A stretch of 64,000 bases of DNA from the NCBI GenBank assembly GCA_963664465.2, contig CAXXSU010000002.1, forward strand, positions 62,001 to 126,000. The letters run 5' to 3'. The DNA comes from CAVOAK01 sp963664465. Lineage in GTDB: Bacteria; Pseudomonadota; Alphaproteobacteria; UBA8366; CAVOAK01. A program made the translations under genes and the position numbers. Below the pieces are notes generated by a model. The model had not been told where the DNA came from. It was given only the letters and a program-made list of their open reading frames with translations, and did no database searches. Every line of letters starts with the position of its first letter. Position 1 is the first letter of the stretch. Shown here piece by piece: positions 22,319-30,904 of this stretch.

Positions 22319-24256
22319 ATGACAGACGACAAAGTTTTTCCTGTACCGGAAGCATTTGCCAAGTCGGCCTTTATAAACGACGACGCATACCAACGCATGT
22401 ATCGGGAGTCGATCGCCGATCCGGAAAGCTTCTGGGACGAACACGGCAAGCGGGTCGATTGGATCAAGCCGTACTCCAAAGTGAAAGATGTTTCTTTCGC
22501 CGGTGACGTGCATATCCGTTGGTTTTACGACGGCACGCTCAACGCCTGCGCCAACTGCGTCGACAGACATTTGGCGGAACGCAGCGAACAAACGGCAATC
22601 CTCTGGGAAGGCGACGATCCGAACGAGTCCAAGCGCATCACCTATCGCGAACTCCACGAGCAGGTCTCGCGACTGGCAAACGTCTTAAAGGCGCATCGAG
22701 TCAGCCGCGGCGACCGCGTTACGATCTACATGCCAATGATCCCCGAGCTCGCATACGCTGTTCTCGCCTGCGCGCGAATTGGCGCGATACACTCCGTTGT
22801 GTTTGGTGGATTTTCACCCGAATCCATCGCTGGCAGAATAATCGATTGCGATTCGACCTGCGTGATAACCGCGGATGAAGGAATACGGGGCGGCAGAAAG
22901 ATCCCCTTGAAGGCCAACACCGATGAAGCGTTGAAACGGTGTCCGAACGTCGAGACGGTTGTTGTCGTCAAGCGCACCGGTGGCGACATCGGCTGGGTCG
23001 AGGGGCGCGACGTCTGGTATCACGAGGAAATGGAAAAGGTGTCGGCCGATTGTCCACCTGAGGAGATGGATGCCGAGGACCCGCTTTTCATACTTTATAC
23101 ATCGGGATCGACGGGACAACCCAAGGGCGTTCTGCATACGACCGGCGGATACCTTGTCTATGCCTCAATTACGCATCAATTCATTTTCGACTATCACGAG
23201 AACGACATCTTTTGGTGTACGGCAGATGTCGGCTGGGTGACCGGCCACAGCTACATTATCTATGGTCCGCTCGCCAACGGTGCGACCACGCTGATGTTCG
23301 AGGGCGTACCCAACTACCCCGACGTATCACGCTTCTGGCAAGTCTGCGACAAGCATCAAGTAACGATCTTCTACACAGCGCCCACCGCAATTCGCGCACT
23401 CATGCGCGAGGGCGACGCCCCCGTCAAAGCGACCAACCGTAATTCGATCCGACTTCTCGGTACGGTCGGCGAACCGATCAATCCGGAGGCTTGGCTGTGG
23501 TACTACAACGTAGTCGGAGACGGACGCTGCCCGATTGTCGACACTTGGTGGCAGACCGAAACAGGCGGTATCCTGATCACGCCGTTACCGGGCGCTACCG
23601 CGCTCAAGCCCGGTTCGGCAACGCGCCCGTTTTTCGGTGTTGAACCGGCAATCGTCGACGGCGATGGAAACCTCCAAGAGGGCGCTGCCGAAGGCATTCT
23701 CGTCCTGTGCGACTCTTGGCCGGGACAAATGCGGACCGTCTACGGCGACCATAAACGCTTCGTCGATACCTACTTCACGGCCTATCCCGGCACATTTTTT
23801 ACCGGTGACGGCGCGCGGCGCGATGAGGATGGCTACTACTGGATCACCGGCCGGGTGGATGACGTCATCAATGTCTCGGGCCACAGGATGGGAACGGCAG
23901 AGGTTGAATCGGCGCTGGTTGCCCACGGCCAGGTCGCTGAGGCAGCCGTCGTTGGCTACCCGCATGACATCAAGGGCCAGGGAATCTATGCGTATGTGAC
24001 GCTCAACGTCGGCGTCGAGCCGGCAGAGGAGTTGCGAAAGGAACTCGTGCTGTGGGTGCGCAAGGAGATTGGACCCATCGCCGCACCTGACCTGATTCAA
24101 TGGGCACCCGGTCTGCCCAAGACGCGATCGGGCAAGATCATGCGCCGTATCCTCCGAAAGATAGCCGAGAACGACCCGACCCACTTGGGCGACACGACGA
24201 CCCTCGCGGAGCCGGGCGTTGTCGACGATCTGGTGGAAAACCGTATGAACCGCTAG
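22319..24256 (+). CDS. acs: Acetyl-CoA synthetase
   Basis: 645 residues, normal for AMP-forming Acs. Motifs in order: VVFGGFSPESIAGRI, the phosphate loop YTSGSTGQPKG, the acetate-pocket VGEPINPEAW, DTWWQTETGG, the hinge GRVDDVINVSGHR, and the regulatory Lys context PKTRSGKIMRR, where acetylation silences the enzyme. It activates acetate to acetyl-CoA. Monocistronic or with the MFS gene 45 bp downstream. Confidence 0.96.
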   Translation: MTDDKVFPVPEAFAKSAFINDDAYQRMYRESIADPESFWDEHGKRVDWIKPYSKVKDVSFAGDVHIRWFYDGTLNACANCVDRHLAERSEQTAILWEGDDPNESKRITYRELHEQVSRLANVLKAHRVSRGDRVTIYMPMIPELAYAVLACARIGAIHSVVFGGFSPESIAGRIIDCDSTCVITADEGIRGGRKIPLKANTDEALKRCPNVETVVVVKRTGGDIGWVEGRDVWYHEEMEKVSADCPPEEMDAEDPLFILYTSGSTGQPKGVLHTTGGYLVYASITHQFIFDYHENDIFWCTADVGWVTGHSYIIYGPLANGATTLMFEGVPNYPDVSRFWQVCDKHQVTIFYTAPTAIRALMREGDAPVKATNRNSIRLLGTVGEPINPEAWLWYYNVVGDGRCPIVDTWWQTETGGILITPLPGATALKPGSATRPFFGVEPAIVDGDGNLQEGAAEGILVLCDSWPGQMRTVYGDHKRFVDTYFTAYPGTFFTGDGARRDEDGYYWITGRVDDVINVSGHRMGTAEVESALVAHGQVAEAAVVGYPHDIKGQGIYAYVTLNVGVEPAEELRKELVLWVRKEIGPIAAPDLIQWAPGLPKTRSGKIMRRILRKIAENDPTHLGDTTTLAEPGVVDDLVENRMNR

Positions 24257-24301
24257 TTCAGGCCAGTTATCGGGACCTCCGACGAGAGAGACATCGAGAC
24301 C

Positions 24302-25519
24302 GTGTACGCCGAACGCTGGCTTATGCTGGCCGGTGTCTGGTGCCTCTATTTCAGCTTCGGGCTGGCCGTTACCGGCCTCGCACCGCTGGTGTCGGTAATC
24401 GTCGACGACCTTAAGATGAGCCATACCGCCATGGGCGGCGTTCTCGGCGCCTGGCAGCTGGTCTATGTTTTTTCTGCCGTCCCTTGCGGTGCATTGCTGG
24501 ATCGCCTCGGGCCGCGCCGTGCGCTCTTCATTGGCGCCCTTCTGGTCGCCGCCTCGTCTCTCGCGCGCAGCCTGGCAACGGATCAATTCACACTGTTCCT
24601 GGCCGTCGCCCTGCTCGGCCTTGGCGGACCCATCGTCTCGGCCGGCGCGCCGAAGGTGGTTAGTCTCTGGTTCCACGGTCGTGAGCGCGGCTTTGCGATG
24701 GGTCTCTATATTACCGGCCCGACGCTCGGCGGGGTCCTGGCCTTATCCCTCACCAACTCATTGCTGATGCCATGGCTCGACGGTGACTGGCGCGGGGTTT
24801 TGCAGCTGTGGGCTGCGGTAGCGGCGGTCGGCGCGGGTATCTGGTTGCTGGTATCCGCCCATCCGAGTTCGCGCGCCATGGAGAAACGGCTTGCCGCCGA
24901 GCCACGGCAAACACAACGTCGCGTGCTTGGCGATTTGTTGAAACTGCCGCAAGTGCGGTTGGTGCTGGCGATGAGCGTCGGAATTTTTATGTTCAATCAC
25001 GCCTTGAACAACTGGTTGCCGGAACTCTTGCGTGTTGGCGGTATGTCGGCAGCCCTCGCGGGATACTGGGCCGCAATTCCGACCGCTGTGGGCGTATTTG
25101 GGGCGCTGCTCATTCCACGCCACGCGACGCCGGAGCGGCGCTTTCCCATACTGTTTGCACTCTGTCTCGCCGCCGCCGTAGCGAGCCTCTGTCTGCACGC
25201 AGACGTGGGCCCGATTCTCTTGACCGGGCTAGTCCTTCAAGGCTTTGTCCGTGGCGGGCTGACAATTATTCTTGTGCTCACACTTGTCGAAATGCCTGGC
25301 GTGGAGGAGCGCTACGCGGGGACCGCCAGCGGTCTGTTCTTTTCTGCAGCAGAGGTCGGCGGCGTCGCCGGGCCACTGACGCTGGGAATTCTCTTTGATG
25401 TCACCGGCGGTTTCACAGCTGGGCTCTACCTTCTGACATCGATTACGATTCTCCTGGCATTTTCGGTCCTGTTCTTGCGCCGGCTCTGCCAGCGTTACGA
25501 GGAGGCAAATATAGCCTAG
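24302..25519 (+). CDS. MFS transporter (CynX/NimT-like)
   Basis: GTG start; 405 residues with about twelve hydrophobic segments. The loop 2-3 motif DRLGPRRALFIG and the YAGTASGLFFSAAEVGG segment in the second half are characteristic MFS elements. It resembles the cyanate/nitroimidazole-transporter branch, but the substrate is unknown. It follows acs closely on the same strand, so carboxylate transport is a possible context-based guess. Confidence 0.82.
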   Translation: MYAERWLMLAGVWCLYFSFGLAVTGLAPLVSVIVDDLKMSHTAMGGVLGAWQLVYVFSAVPCGALLDRLGPRRALFIGALLVAASSLARSLATDQFTLFLAVALLGLGGPIVSAGAPKVVSLWFHGRERGFAMGLYITGPTLGGVLALSLTNSLLMPWLDGDWRGVLQLWAAVAAVGAGIWLLVSAHPSSRAMEKRLAAEPRQTQRRVLGDLLKLPQVRLVLAMSVGIFMFNHALNNWLPELLRVGGMSAALAGYWAAIPTAVGVFGALLIPRHATPERRFPILFALCLAAAVASLCLHADVGPILLTGLVLQGFVRGGLTIILVLTLVEMPGVEERYAGTASGLFFSAAEVGGVAGPLTLGILFDVTGGFTAGLYLLTSITILLAFSVLFLRRLCQRYEEANIA

Positions 25520-25528
25520 AATTGTTTG

Positions 25529-26107
25529 ATGGCTCCGCTCTACACCATCGGCCACTCCAATCACCCAATTGAACGCTTCATCGGGCTACTCGAAAAGCAC
25601 CGCGTGGAGCTGGTCACCGACGTGCGCGCCGTTCCCTACTCCCGGCGCTTTCCCCATTTTTCGCAGAAAAGCTTAGCGTCTGCTCTGGCAAATGCTCGTG
25701 TCGCGTACGCCTTCGCCGGCGACCAGCTCGGCGGCAAGCCACGCAATCTCGCGCACATTGCGGATGCAAACCAGCGCTTCCGCGTGATTGCTACGCGACC
25801 AGGCTTCAGCGAGGGCCTAGCACAAATCGTCGCTAATGCAGGGGACCGGAGGGTCGCGATAATGTGTGCGGAACGCGAACCGACTCACTGCCACCGTGCG
25901 CTGCTGGTATGCCGCCACCTGAAGCCGCATGGCCTCGACATTCGGCACATTCTTGCCAACGGCACATTGGAGTCGCACGCCGACTTTGAAGCAAGGCTTG
26001 TCGAGAGCGCCGGCCTGACACCGCCTCCGCTGCTGGCCGACGCCAGTACATGGCGTGAGGCTGTAGAACGCGCTTTCGATCAACTCGGCAAGCGGCAACC
26101 GACCTGA
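25529..26107 (+). CDS. DUF488-domain protein
   Basis: ATG at 25529 (a TTG three bases earlier is in frame); 192 residues. DUF488 signatures: the N-terminal YTIGHSN, LVTDVRAVPYSRRFPHFS, and CAEREPTHCHR, the Cys-rich loop typical of this family. Role unknown; suggested nucleic-acid-related. Nine bases after the MFS stop. Confidence 0.88.
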   Translation: MAPLYTIGHSNHPIERFIGLLEKHRVELVTDVRAVPYSRRFPHFSQKSLASALANARVAYAFAGDQLGGKPRNLAHIADANQRFRVIATRPGFSEGLAQIVANAGDRRVAIMCAEREPTHCHRALLVCRHLKPHGLDIRHILANGTLESHADFEARLVESAGLTPPPLLADASTWREAVERAFDQLGKRQPT

Positions 26108-26140
26108 ACTGCGTCATCGATAATGCCTAACGCGCACCAG

Positions 26141-26194
26141 CTTCCGGGCTTCCGGGCTTCCGGGCTTCCGGGCTTCCGGGCTTCCGGGCTTCCG
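26141..26194. repeat. 8-bp tandem repeat, (CTTCCGGG)6 plus a partial unit
   Basis: Six perfect CTTCCGGG units followed by CTTCCG, in the gap between two genes facing each other. Such tracts expand and contract by slippage. The repeats are not in a supported gene. Confidence 0.95.
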
Positions 26195-26224
26195 CAAGGC
26201 TTATGTATTTACCGCGCCCCATGT

Positions 26225-26728
26225 CTATTCAAATCCGTAGTCGAACAAGATCTTTGTTCCGCGCTCGGTGACAGTACGGACGCGAAAGTTCCCCGACGGG
26301 TTTTGTATCCTTATTCGCCTAATGCCCGGTCCGTTGCGTTCGTCTGAAATCGAAAACGTCTGTTTTCCCTCACCGCTAACAATCATCGACTGTATGCTGA
26401 CTGCCCGCATTTCGACGTATGCCGGCCCCGGTTGGTAGGGCGAATCGACCTTCAGTATGATCGAATGCACCCATGTTTTGCCTTGGTAGGGGAGGTATGA
26501 TTCGTCCAGCTTGACCAACTTAGGCAGTGCAGGGGGTGAAATGCTGTCCGGCGGTTTGGGCGACTCCCACATAGCGCTGACATGATCCACTAAATCCCAC
26601 GCCTGATTTGCAGTGAAAAACACAAGCCCAAAAAATACGATACCGACTGGCATGAAAATAGCCGGTTCGCGCCAACGCTCGCGTAGCACTGTCAAGATTT
26701 CCTTGACGCTGAACTTAAAATTTCCCAT
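26225..26728 (-). CDS. Single-pass membrane hypothetical protein
   Basis: 167 residues: a short basic cytoplasmic N terminus (MGNFKFSVKEILTVLRERWRE), a membrane helix at ~23-41 (IFMPVGIVFFGLVFFTANQAW), a Pro/Ser-rich linker and a beta-rich outer domain. No cysteine, no enzyme motif, no family recognised. It stands alone; 26729-26868 upstream holds nothing recognisable beyond its promoter region. Confidence 0.55.
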   Translation of the reverse strand: MGNFKFSVKEILTVLRERWREPAIFMPVGIVFFGLVFFTANQAWDLVDHVSAMWESPKPPDSISPPALPKLVKLDESYLPYQGKTWVHSIILKVDSPYQPGPAYVEMRAVSIQSMIVSGEGKQTFSISDERNGPGIRRIRIQNPSGNFRVRTVTERGTKILFDYGFE

Positions 26729-26868
26729 CCGCGCGATTGTGCTCCCCGCCGAGCGAATCCGCTAGTCGTCCATGAAGCGTAGCCATCAGACTACGTATCT
26801 CAAAGGGATAAATGCGTAGATGACCGATAGGATCAAAACAAGAATAACTGATGGACGACGGCAGCCGC

Positions 26869-27186
26869 CTAAAAGTCGATGCAGCGACCAGCTTTTTCCC
26901 AGTCGCCGTAGCGTGTCGGCTCCAACCCCTTCGGCCCGCCAATTTCGCGCGGCCTTCCGTTTTCGTCATTGCTTTGCTTTGATTTGCTTGCCGCAGCTTC
27001 AGACATCAATTCTGCCCGCCGACGGGCGTCAGCGCCGCTCGTCTGAGGATCAGAGCTGAGCTCTTCGGACACCACCGCATCCTGTTGCGCTTTTTCAAGT
27101 GCGGCGCGGAGCGAATCCGCGTCGGCCGCAGGTGCCCGCGCGGCCTTGCGGAGACCTGGCACGAAACGTTCGGTCAACTTTGACAT
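26869..27186 (-). CDS. DUF1674 protein (SDHAF4-like succinate dehydrogenase assembly factor)
   Basis: 105 residues. The C terminus REIGGPKGLEPTRYGDWEK, then GRCIDF, is the diagnostic DUF1674 signature, conserved from alphaproteobacteria to mitochondrial SDHAF4, which protects flavinated SdhA before complex II assembly. The N-terminal ~75 residues are charged and disordered-looking, longer than in compact members. DUF1674 is normally found near rsmB in Alphaproteobacteria, as here. Confidence 0.85.
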   Translation of the reverse strand: MSKLTERFVPGLRKAARAPAADADSLRAALEKAQQDAVVSEELSSDPQTSGADARRRAELMSEAAASKSKQSNDENGRPREIGGPKGLEPTRYGDWEKAGRCIDF

Positions 27187-27279
27187 TAATTAACTATGAA
27201 GGAGTTTGCCTCGACTTCCAAGCCACCATCGACGGGTATACGAGACCTAAATTGCTTGAAGCGCTAGACACCCGCGGGG

Positions 27280-28728
27280 CTAGCGCCGCCGTGGACCGTC
27301 TGCGCTGTAAATACTGCTGGTGAAGGACTCTGTGAGTCGCCCAAGCTCCGGTCCCAGCATTCGGATTTCCTCGATCTTCGGCACATACCCCCGGACCTCG
27401 GCGGCGAAGTCCATAAGCATCGGCGGTACCTGGCGCTCCGTCACATCCAGCGCATGCAACGCCGTCACCGCCAGCATCGCCAGCGAAGCATCGAGGCAAC
27501 GTCCCGCCTCCCGCTCGGCCAACCATGCCGATTGGGTCGGCGTTTTTAGATCCGACTGGCCAAAACCGCCGCTCTCGCTGCCCGGGATGAAAGTGCGCTG
27601 CGCCGCGCGGCGTGCCCGCTCGACATAGCCGACTTGAATCTGGGCGAGGTAGCGCACCGGTCCTTCGATATCGCCGGTGGTCAACCAGTGCGGCAGACGA
27701 GAGACGGCGCCGTCCTGCAATTTCGATGTCTGGCGCTCGCCGACGAGGCAGAGATCAGCCCAGCAGGCCGCGAGTTCGTCAAGCACCGAGTAGCTGATGG
27801 CGTTGTGAAACCCTGAATTGTGGAGCAGCCGACCAAGCGGATGGTCGCCATCGGGGGGCAAGTAAATCGGGTTGTCGACCGCCCCCGCAAGTGACTCGTC
27901 GGCCGCTTTCTCGGCTTCCGCTACGGCGCGAAAATCGCGCGCCAGAATCCGCGGCAAGGCACGAAAACTGACCGGTGCCTGATACGTCCTGCGATCGGCG
28001 TCCGCCTCCACAAGATATCGATTTAAACTCTCGGCTGCCGCGATCTCGTGTTCACCGCCCCACAACCGCGCAAGTGCGACATCGTAATGTTCCAGCGGCG
28101 CCTGGAAGGCCTCGATCGAAAGGGCGAAGACCTTGACCGCAAGCTCTAAGCGCCGACTCGCGGCGATTGCGGTGTCGGTCAAGACTGCCGTGATGCTGTT
28201 GGTTCCATTCAGCAGCGCATTCGATTCCTTCGCTTGCAGATCGTAACCACTAAACAGTTCGTAAAATGTATGCGTCATCATAGTGATCTGGCCGCCGGCG
28301 TCGTTATTGTCGGCCGGCACTTCGGGCAAAGCTCGGCCGTCGAGCATGGCGGCAACGGCTTGCGCCAACTTTGGCGTAACGGCAGCATGGCCTTCAATGA
28401 AGGTCGTCAGCTTAGACAACACGATGATTCGGACGACGCGTTCGGGCAGTGGGTCGCCGAACAGTACCGCGGAGGCAAACGGCTTGCGCTGCGCCTGCCG
28501 CGCGCGACCCGATTCGTCCAACTGGGTCTTGGCGGCCTGGTTGAAGCCGGTCGTCACGCCATAGACAAACATGGACGGATGGTTTTCGATGAGCGCCATG
28601 AAACTTTGACGGCATTCATCGATGCGCGAGAGCGCCGCCTCGCTCAACGCAACATCTTCAGCTTGCCAGGCGACGCGATATGCCGCGTCAAGGTTGATGT
28701 CTGTACGGCGATCAAGTGTTACCGTCAT
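27280..28728 (-). CDS. Aromatic amino acid lyase (HAL/PAL) homologue without the MIO serine
   Basis: ATG 28728 has AGGAA upstream (preferred over a start 120 bases earlier); 482 residues. The HAL/PAL fold is evident: YGVTTGF with the catalytic Tyr (Y56), KESNALLNGTNSITA (~167-181), NPIYLP and the C-terminal helical part. At the position of the Ala-Ser-Gly triad that cyclises to the MIO electrophile the sequence is A144-G145-G146 (NNDAGGQITMMTH), and the following loop is shortened. Standard ammonia-lyase chemistry is therefore unlikely. It may be a different lyase/mutase-like or non-catalytic member. Divergent from rsmB. Confidence 0.8.
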   Translation of the reverse strand: MTVTLDRRTDINLDAAYRVAWQAEDVALSEAALSRIDECRQSFMALIENHPSMFVYGVTTGFNQAAKTQLDESGRARQAQRKPFASAVLFGDPLPERVVRIIVLSKLTTFIEGHAAVTPKLAQAVAAMLDGRALPEVPADNNDAGGQITMMTHTFYELFSGYDLQAKESNALLNGTNSITAVLTDTAIAASRRLELAVKVFALSIEAFQAPLEHYDVALARLWGGEHEIAAAESLNRYLVEADADRRTYQAPVSFRALPRILARDFRAVAEAEKAADESLAGAVDNPIYLPPDGDHPLGRLLHNSGFHNAISYSVLDELAACWADLCLVGERQTSKLQDGAVSRLPHWLTTGDIEGPVRYLAQIQVGYVERARRAAQRTFIPGSESGGFGQSDLKTPTQSAWLAEREAGRCLDASLAMLAVTALHALDVTERQVPPMLMDFAAEVRGYVPKIEEIRMLGPELGRLTESFTSSIYSADGPRRR

Positions 28729-28823
28729 GGCTAAGTTCCTCGGAAGTCTGCGCGAGTGTCCTGGATATGGCACAATAGTGCCATCTGCACGCCGGTTCGG
28801 CCTACAAATAATCTCGAGACCCT

Positions 28824-30134
28824 GTGCCGCACGACACTCCATCTGCACGCGATAGTGCGCTCACGCTGCTGGGCCAGGTGCTTGAAAGCAGCCGCGCACT
28901 GCCAGATGCGTTTGAAGCGGATCGACAGCTAACACAGTTGAGCCCGCGTGACCGGGCCTATTCGCGTCTCCTCGTACTGACCGTTCTGCGCCGCCTCGGT
29001 CAACTCGACGATCTGATCGATCGACGGCTCGACGACCCGCAGCTTGGCGGCGCCAAGGCCGGCCGCACGACCCGCAATATTCTGCGGCTTGGAACGGCCC
29101 AATTGGTCTTTCTCAAGATCGCGCCGCATGCCGCTGTCGATACCTCCGTCGCGCTGGCGGACACCCGAACCACGCGACGCTTCAAAGACCTCGTAAATGC
29201 AGTCTTGCGGCGTATCGCCGATACCGGATCAACGGAAGCCAAGGCGCAGGATGCCGCCCGCCTCAATACGCCCGACTGGTTGTGGCACCGCTGGTGCGGA
29301 GAATATGGCGAGGACGGGACGCGGGCGATCGCCGCGGCTCATCTGAATGAGCCGCCGCTCGACATATCGGTCAAGTCTTCGCCGAAGCTTTGGACCAGGC
29401 CGTTGGGCGCGAGTCTGCTGCCGACAGGAAGCCTGCGCCGATCAACCGGTGGCGACGTCACATCGCTTCCCGGATTCAACGCGGGTGAATGGTGGGTACA
29501 GGATGCGGCGGCCGCACTTCCGGCCCGGCTCCTTGGGAACGTTCATGGCAAGACCGTGATCGACCTCTGTGCCGCACCCGGCGGTAAAACCGCTCAACTC
29601 GCGGCCATGGGCGCGGAGGTCGTCGCTGTCGACAAATCAGCGCGACGGTTGGATCGCCTGAAAGCCAATCTTCGCCGACTCAGGCTCAGCGCGACACCGA
29701 TAACCGCTGATGCAACGAAATGGCGTCCGTCCACACCATGTGACGCCATCTTGCTCGACGCGCCCTGCACCGCGACCGGCACCATTCGCCGCCACCCGGA
29801 TGTCGCCCGCATAAAATCCGTGACCGATATCGCGCACGCAATACACCTTCAGGACCAATTGCTGACCGCCGCCGTCGACATGCTTAACCCAGGAAATGTG
29901 TTGGTTTACGCTGTCTGTTCGCTTGAGCCAGAAGAAGGTCCTGAACGTATCGCTTCCTTGCTTTCGAGCGGCGCACCGCTGGAACGGGTGCCAATCCTGG
30001 CAAAAGAGCTGCCGATGCTGGATCAGGCACTCACGTCTGACGGTTTTCTTCGGACGACCCCGGCACTTTGGCCGGATCGAGGAAACTTGGACGGGTTTTT
30101 TGTCGCGCGGCTCAGGAAGGTTGCGGCGCGATGA
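28824..30134 (+). CDS. rsmB: 16S rRNA (cytosine-967-C5) methyltransferase-like protein
   Basis: GTG start; 436 residues. An N-terminal NusB-like RNA-binding domain (~1-140) precedes the RsmB catalytic domain with the SAM motif DLCAAPGGKTAQLA, LLDAPCTATGTIRRHPD (first Cys) and VYAVCSLEPEEG (catalytic Cys). It methylates C5 of a 16S rRNA cytosine. First of the rsmB-rpe-heparinase series that in this class usually continues to purH. Confidence 0.93.
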   Translation: MPHDTPSARDSALTLLGQVLESSRALPDAFEADRQLTQLSPRDRAYSRLLVLTVLRRLGQLDDLIDRRLDDPQLGGAKAGRTTRNILRLGTAQLVFLKIAPHAAVDTSVALADTRTTRRFKDLVNAVLRRIADTGSTEAKAQDAARLNTPDWLWHRWCGEYGEDGTRAIAAAHLNEPPLDISVKSSPKLWTRPLGASLLPTGSLRRSTGGDVTSLPGFNAGEWWVQDAAAALPARLLGNVHGKTVIDLCAAPGGKTAQLAAMGAEVVAVDKSARRLDRLKANLRRLRLSATPITADATKWRPSTPCDAILLDAPCTATGTIRRHPDVARIKSVTDIAHAIHLQDQLLTAAVDMLNPGNVLVYAVCSLEPEEGPERIASLLSSGAPLERVPILAKELPMLDQALTSDGFLRTTPALWPDRGNLDGFFVARLRKVAAR

Positions 30135-30238
30135 TACGCAATCGTGAGCGCATCGCTATACGGACCTGACCGAACTCAGCGCATGCGGAGCCGTTTTGCC
30201 GCTTGCGCGTCGTCTCACTAGGCACTAGGTAAGAGTGC

Positions 30239-30904
30239 ATGCAGCAGCCGGTCCGGATCGCTCCCTCCATTCTCGCTGCGGACTTCGCCAAGTTAGGCGA
30301 TGAAGTTGGTGCCATCAGCGAGGCGGGCGCCGACTATATCCATATCGATGTCATGGACGGACACTATGTGCCCAACATCACAATCGGTCCGGGAATGGTC
30401 GAGGCGCTGCGAACACACAGTGCCAAAGTGTTCGATGTCCATTTGATGATTGCACCGGCTGACCCCTTCATCGAGCCGTTCGCTAAAGCCGGCGCCGACA
30501 TCCTCACCGTTCATCCCGAAGCGGGGCCGCATCTCCACGCCACAATTCAGCGTATCAAACAGCTTGGCAAGAAAGCGGGCGTGGCGCTCAATCCCGCAAC
30601 ACCGGCTGCGGCCATCGAGCATTTGCTCGACGAGGTCGATTTGGTGCTGGTAATGACGGTTAACCCAGGGTTTGGCGGCCAGGCCTTCATCGAGACGCAA
30701 CTCGACAAGCTCAGCGAGCTGCGCCGTAAAATCGACGCAACGGGCCGATCAATCGACCTCGAAGTCGATGGTGGAATCAACTTCGAAACTGCGCCCAAAG
30801 CAATGGCTGCAGGCGCGGACGTCCTTGCAGCCGGCACCGCCGCCTTCAAAGGCGGGCGCGATGCATATGCCGGCAACATCCGCCGGCTGCGTGGGGAGGT
30901 TTGA
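30239..30904 (+). CDS. rpe: Ribulose-phosphate 3-epimerase
   Basis: 221 residues, canonical length. Motifs: IAPSILAADFAKLG at the N terminus, HIDVMDGHYVPNI, VFDVHLMI, LVMTVNPGFGGQ and DLEVDGGIN. It interconverts ribulose-5-phosphate and xylulose-5-phosphate. The stop codon overlaps the next gene's start (TTGA). Confidence 0.96.
   Translation: MQQPVRIAPSILAADFAKLGDEVGAISEAGADYIHIDVMDGHYVPNITIGPGMVEALRTHSAKVFDVHLMIAPADPFIEPFAKAGADILTVHPEAGPHLHATIQRIKQLGKKAGVALNPATPAAAIEHLLDEVDLVLVMTVNPGFGGQAFIETQLDKLSELRRKIDATGRSIDLEVDGGINFETAPKAMAAGADVLAAGTAAFKGGRDAYAGNIRRLRGEV

Noticed and set aside
22091..22657. 188-residue minus-strand frame at the acs start
   Set aside because: Most of it is antisense to acs, whose motifs are unambiguous.
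26141..26194. Repeat tract as a CRISPR array
   Set aside because: Units are 8 bp, directly abutting with no spacers, and there are no cas1 or effector genes.
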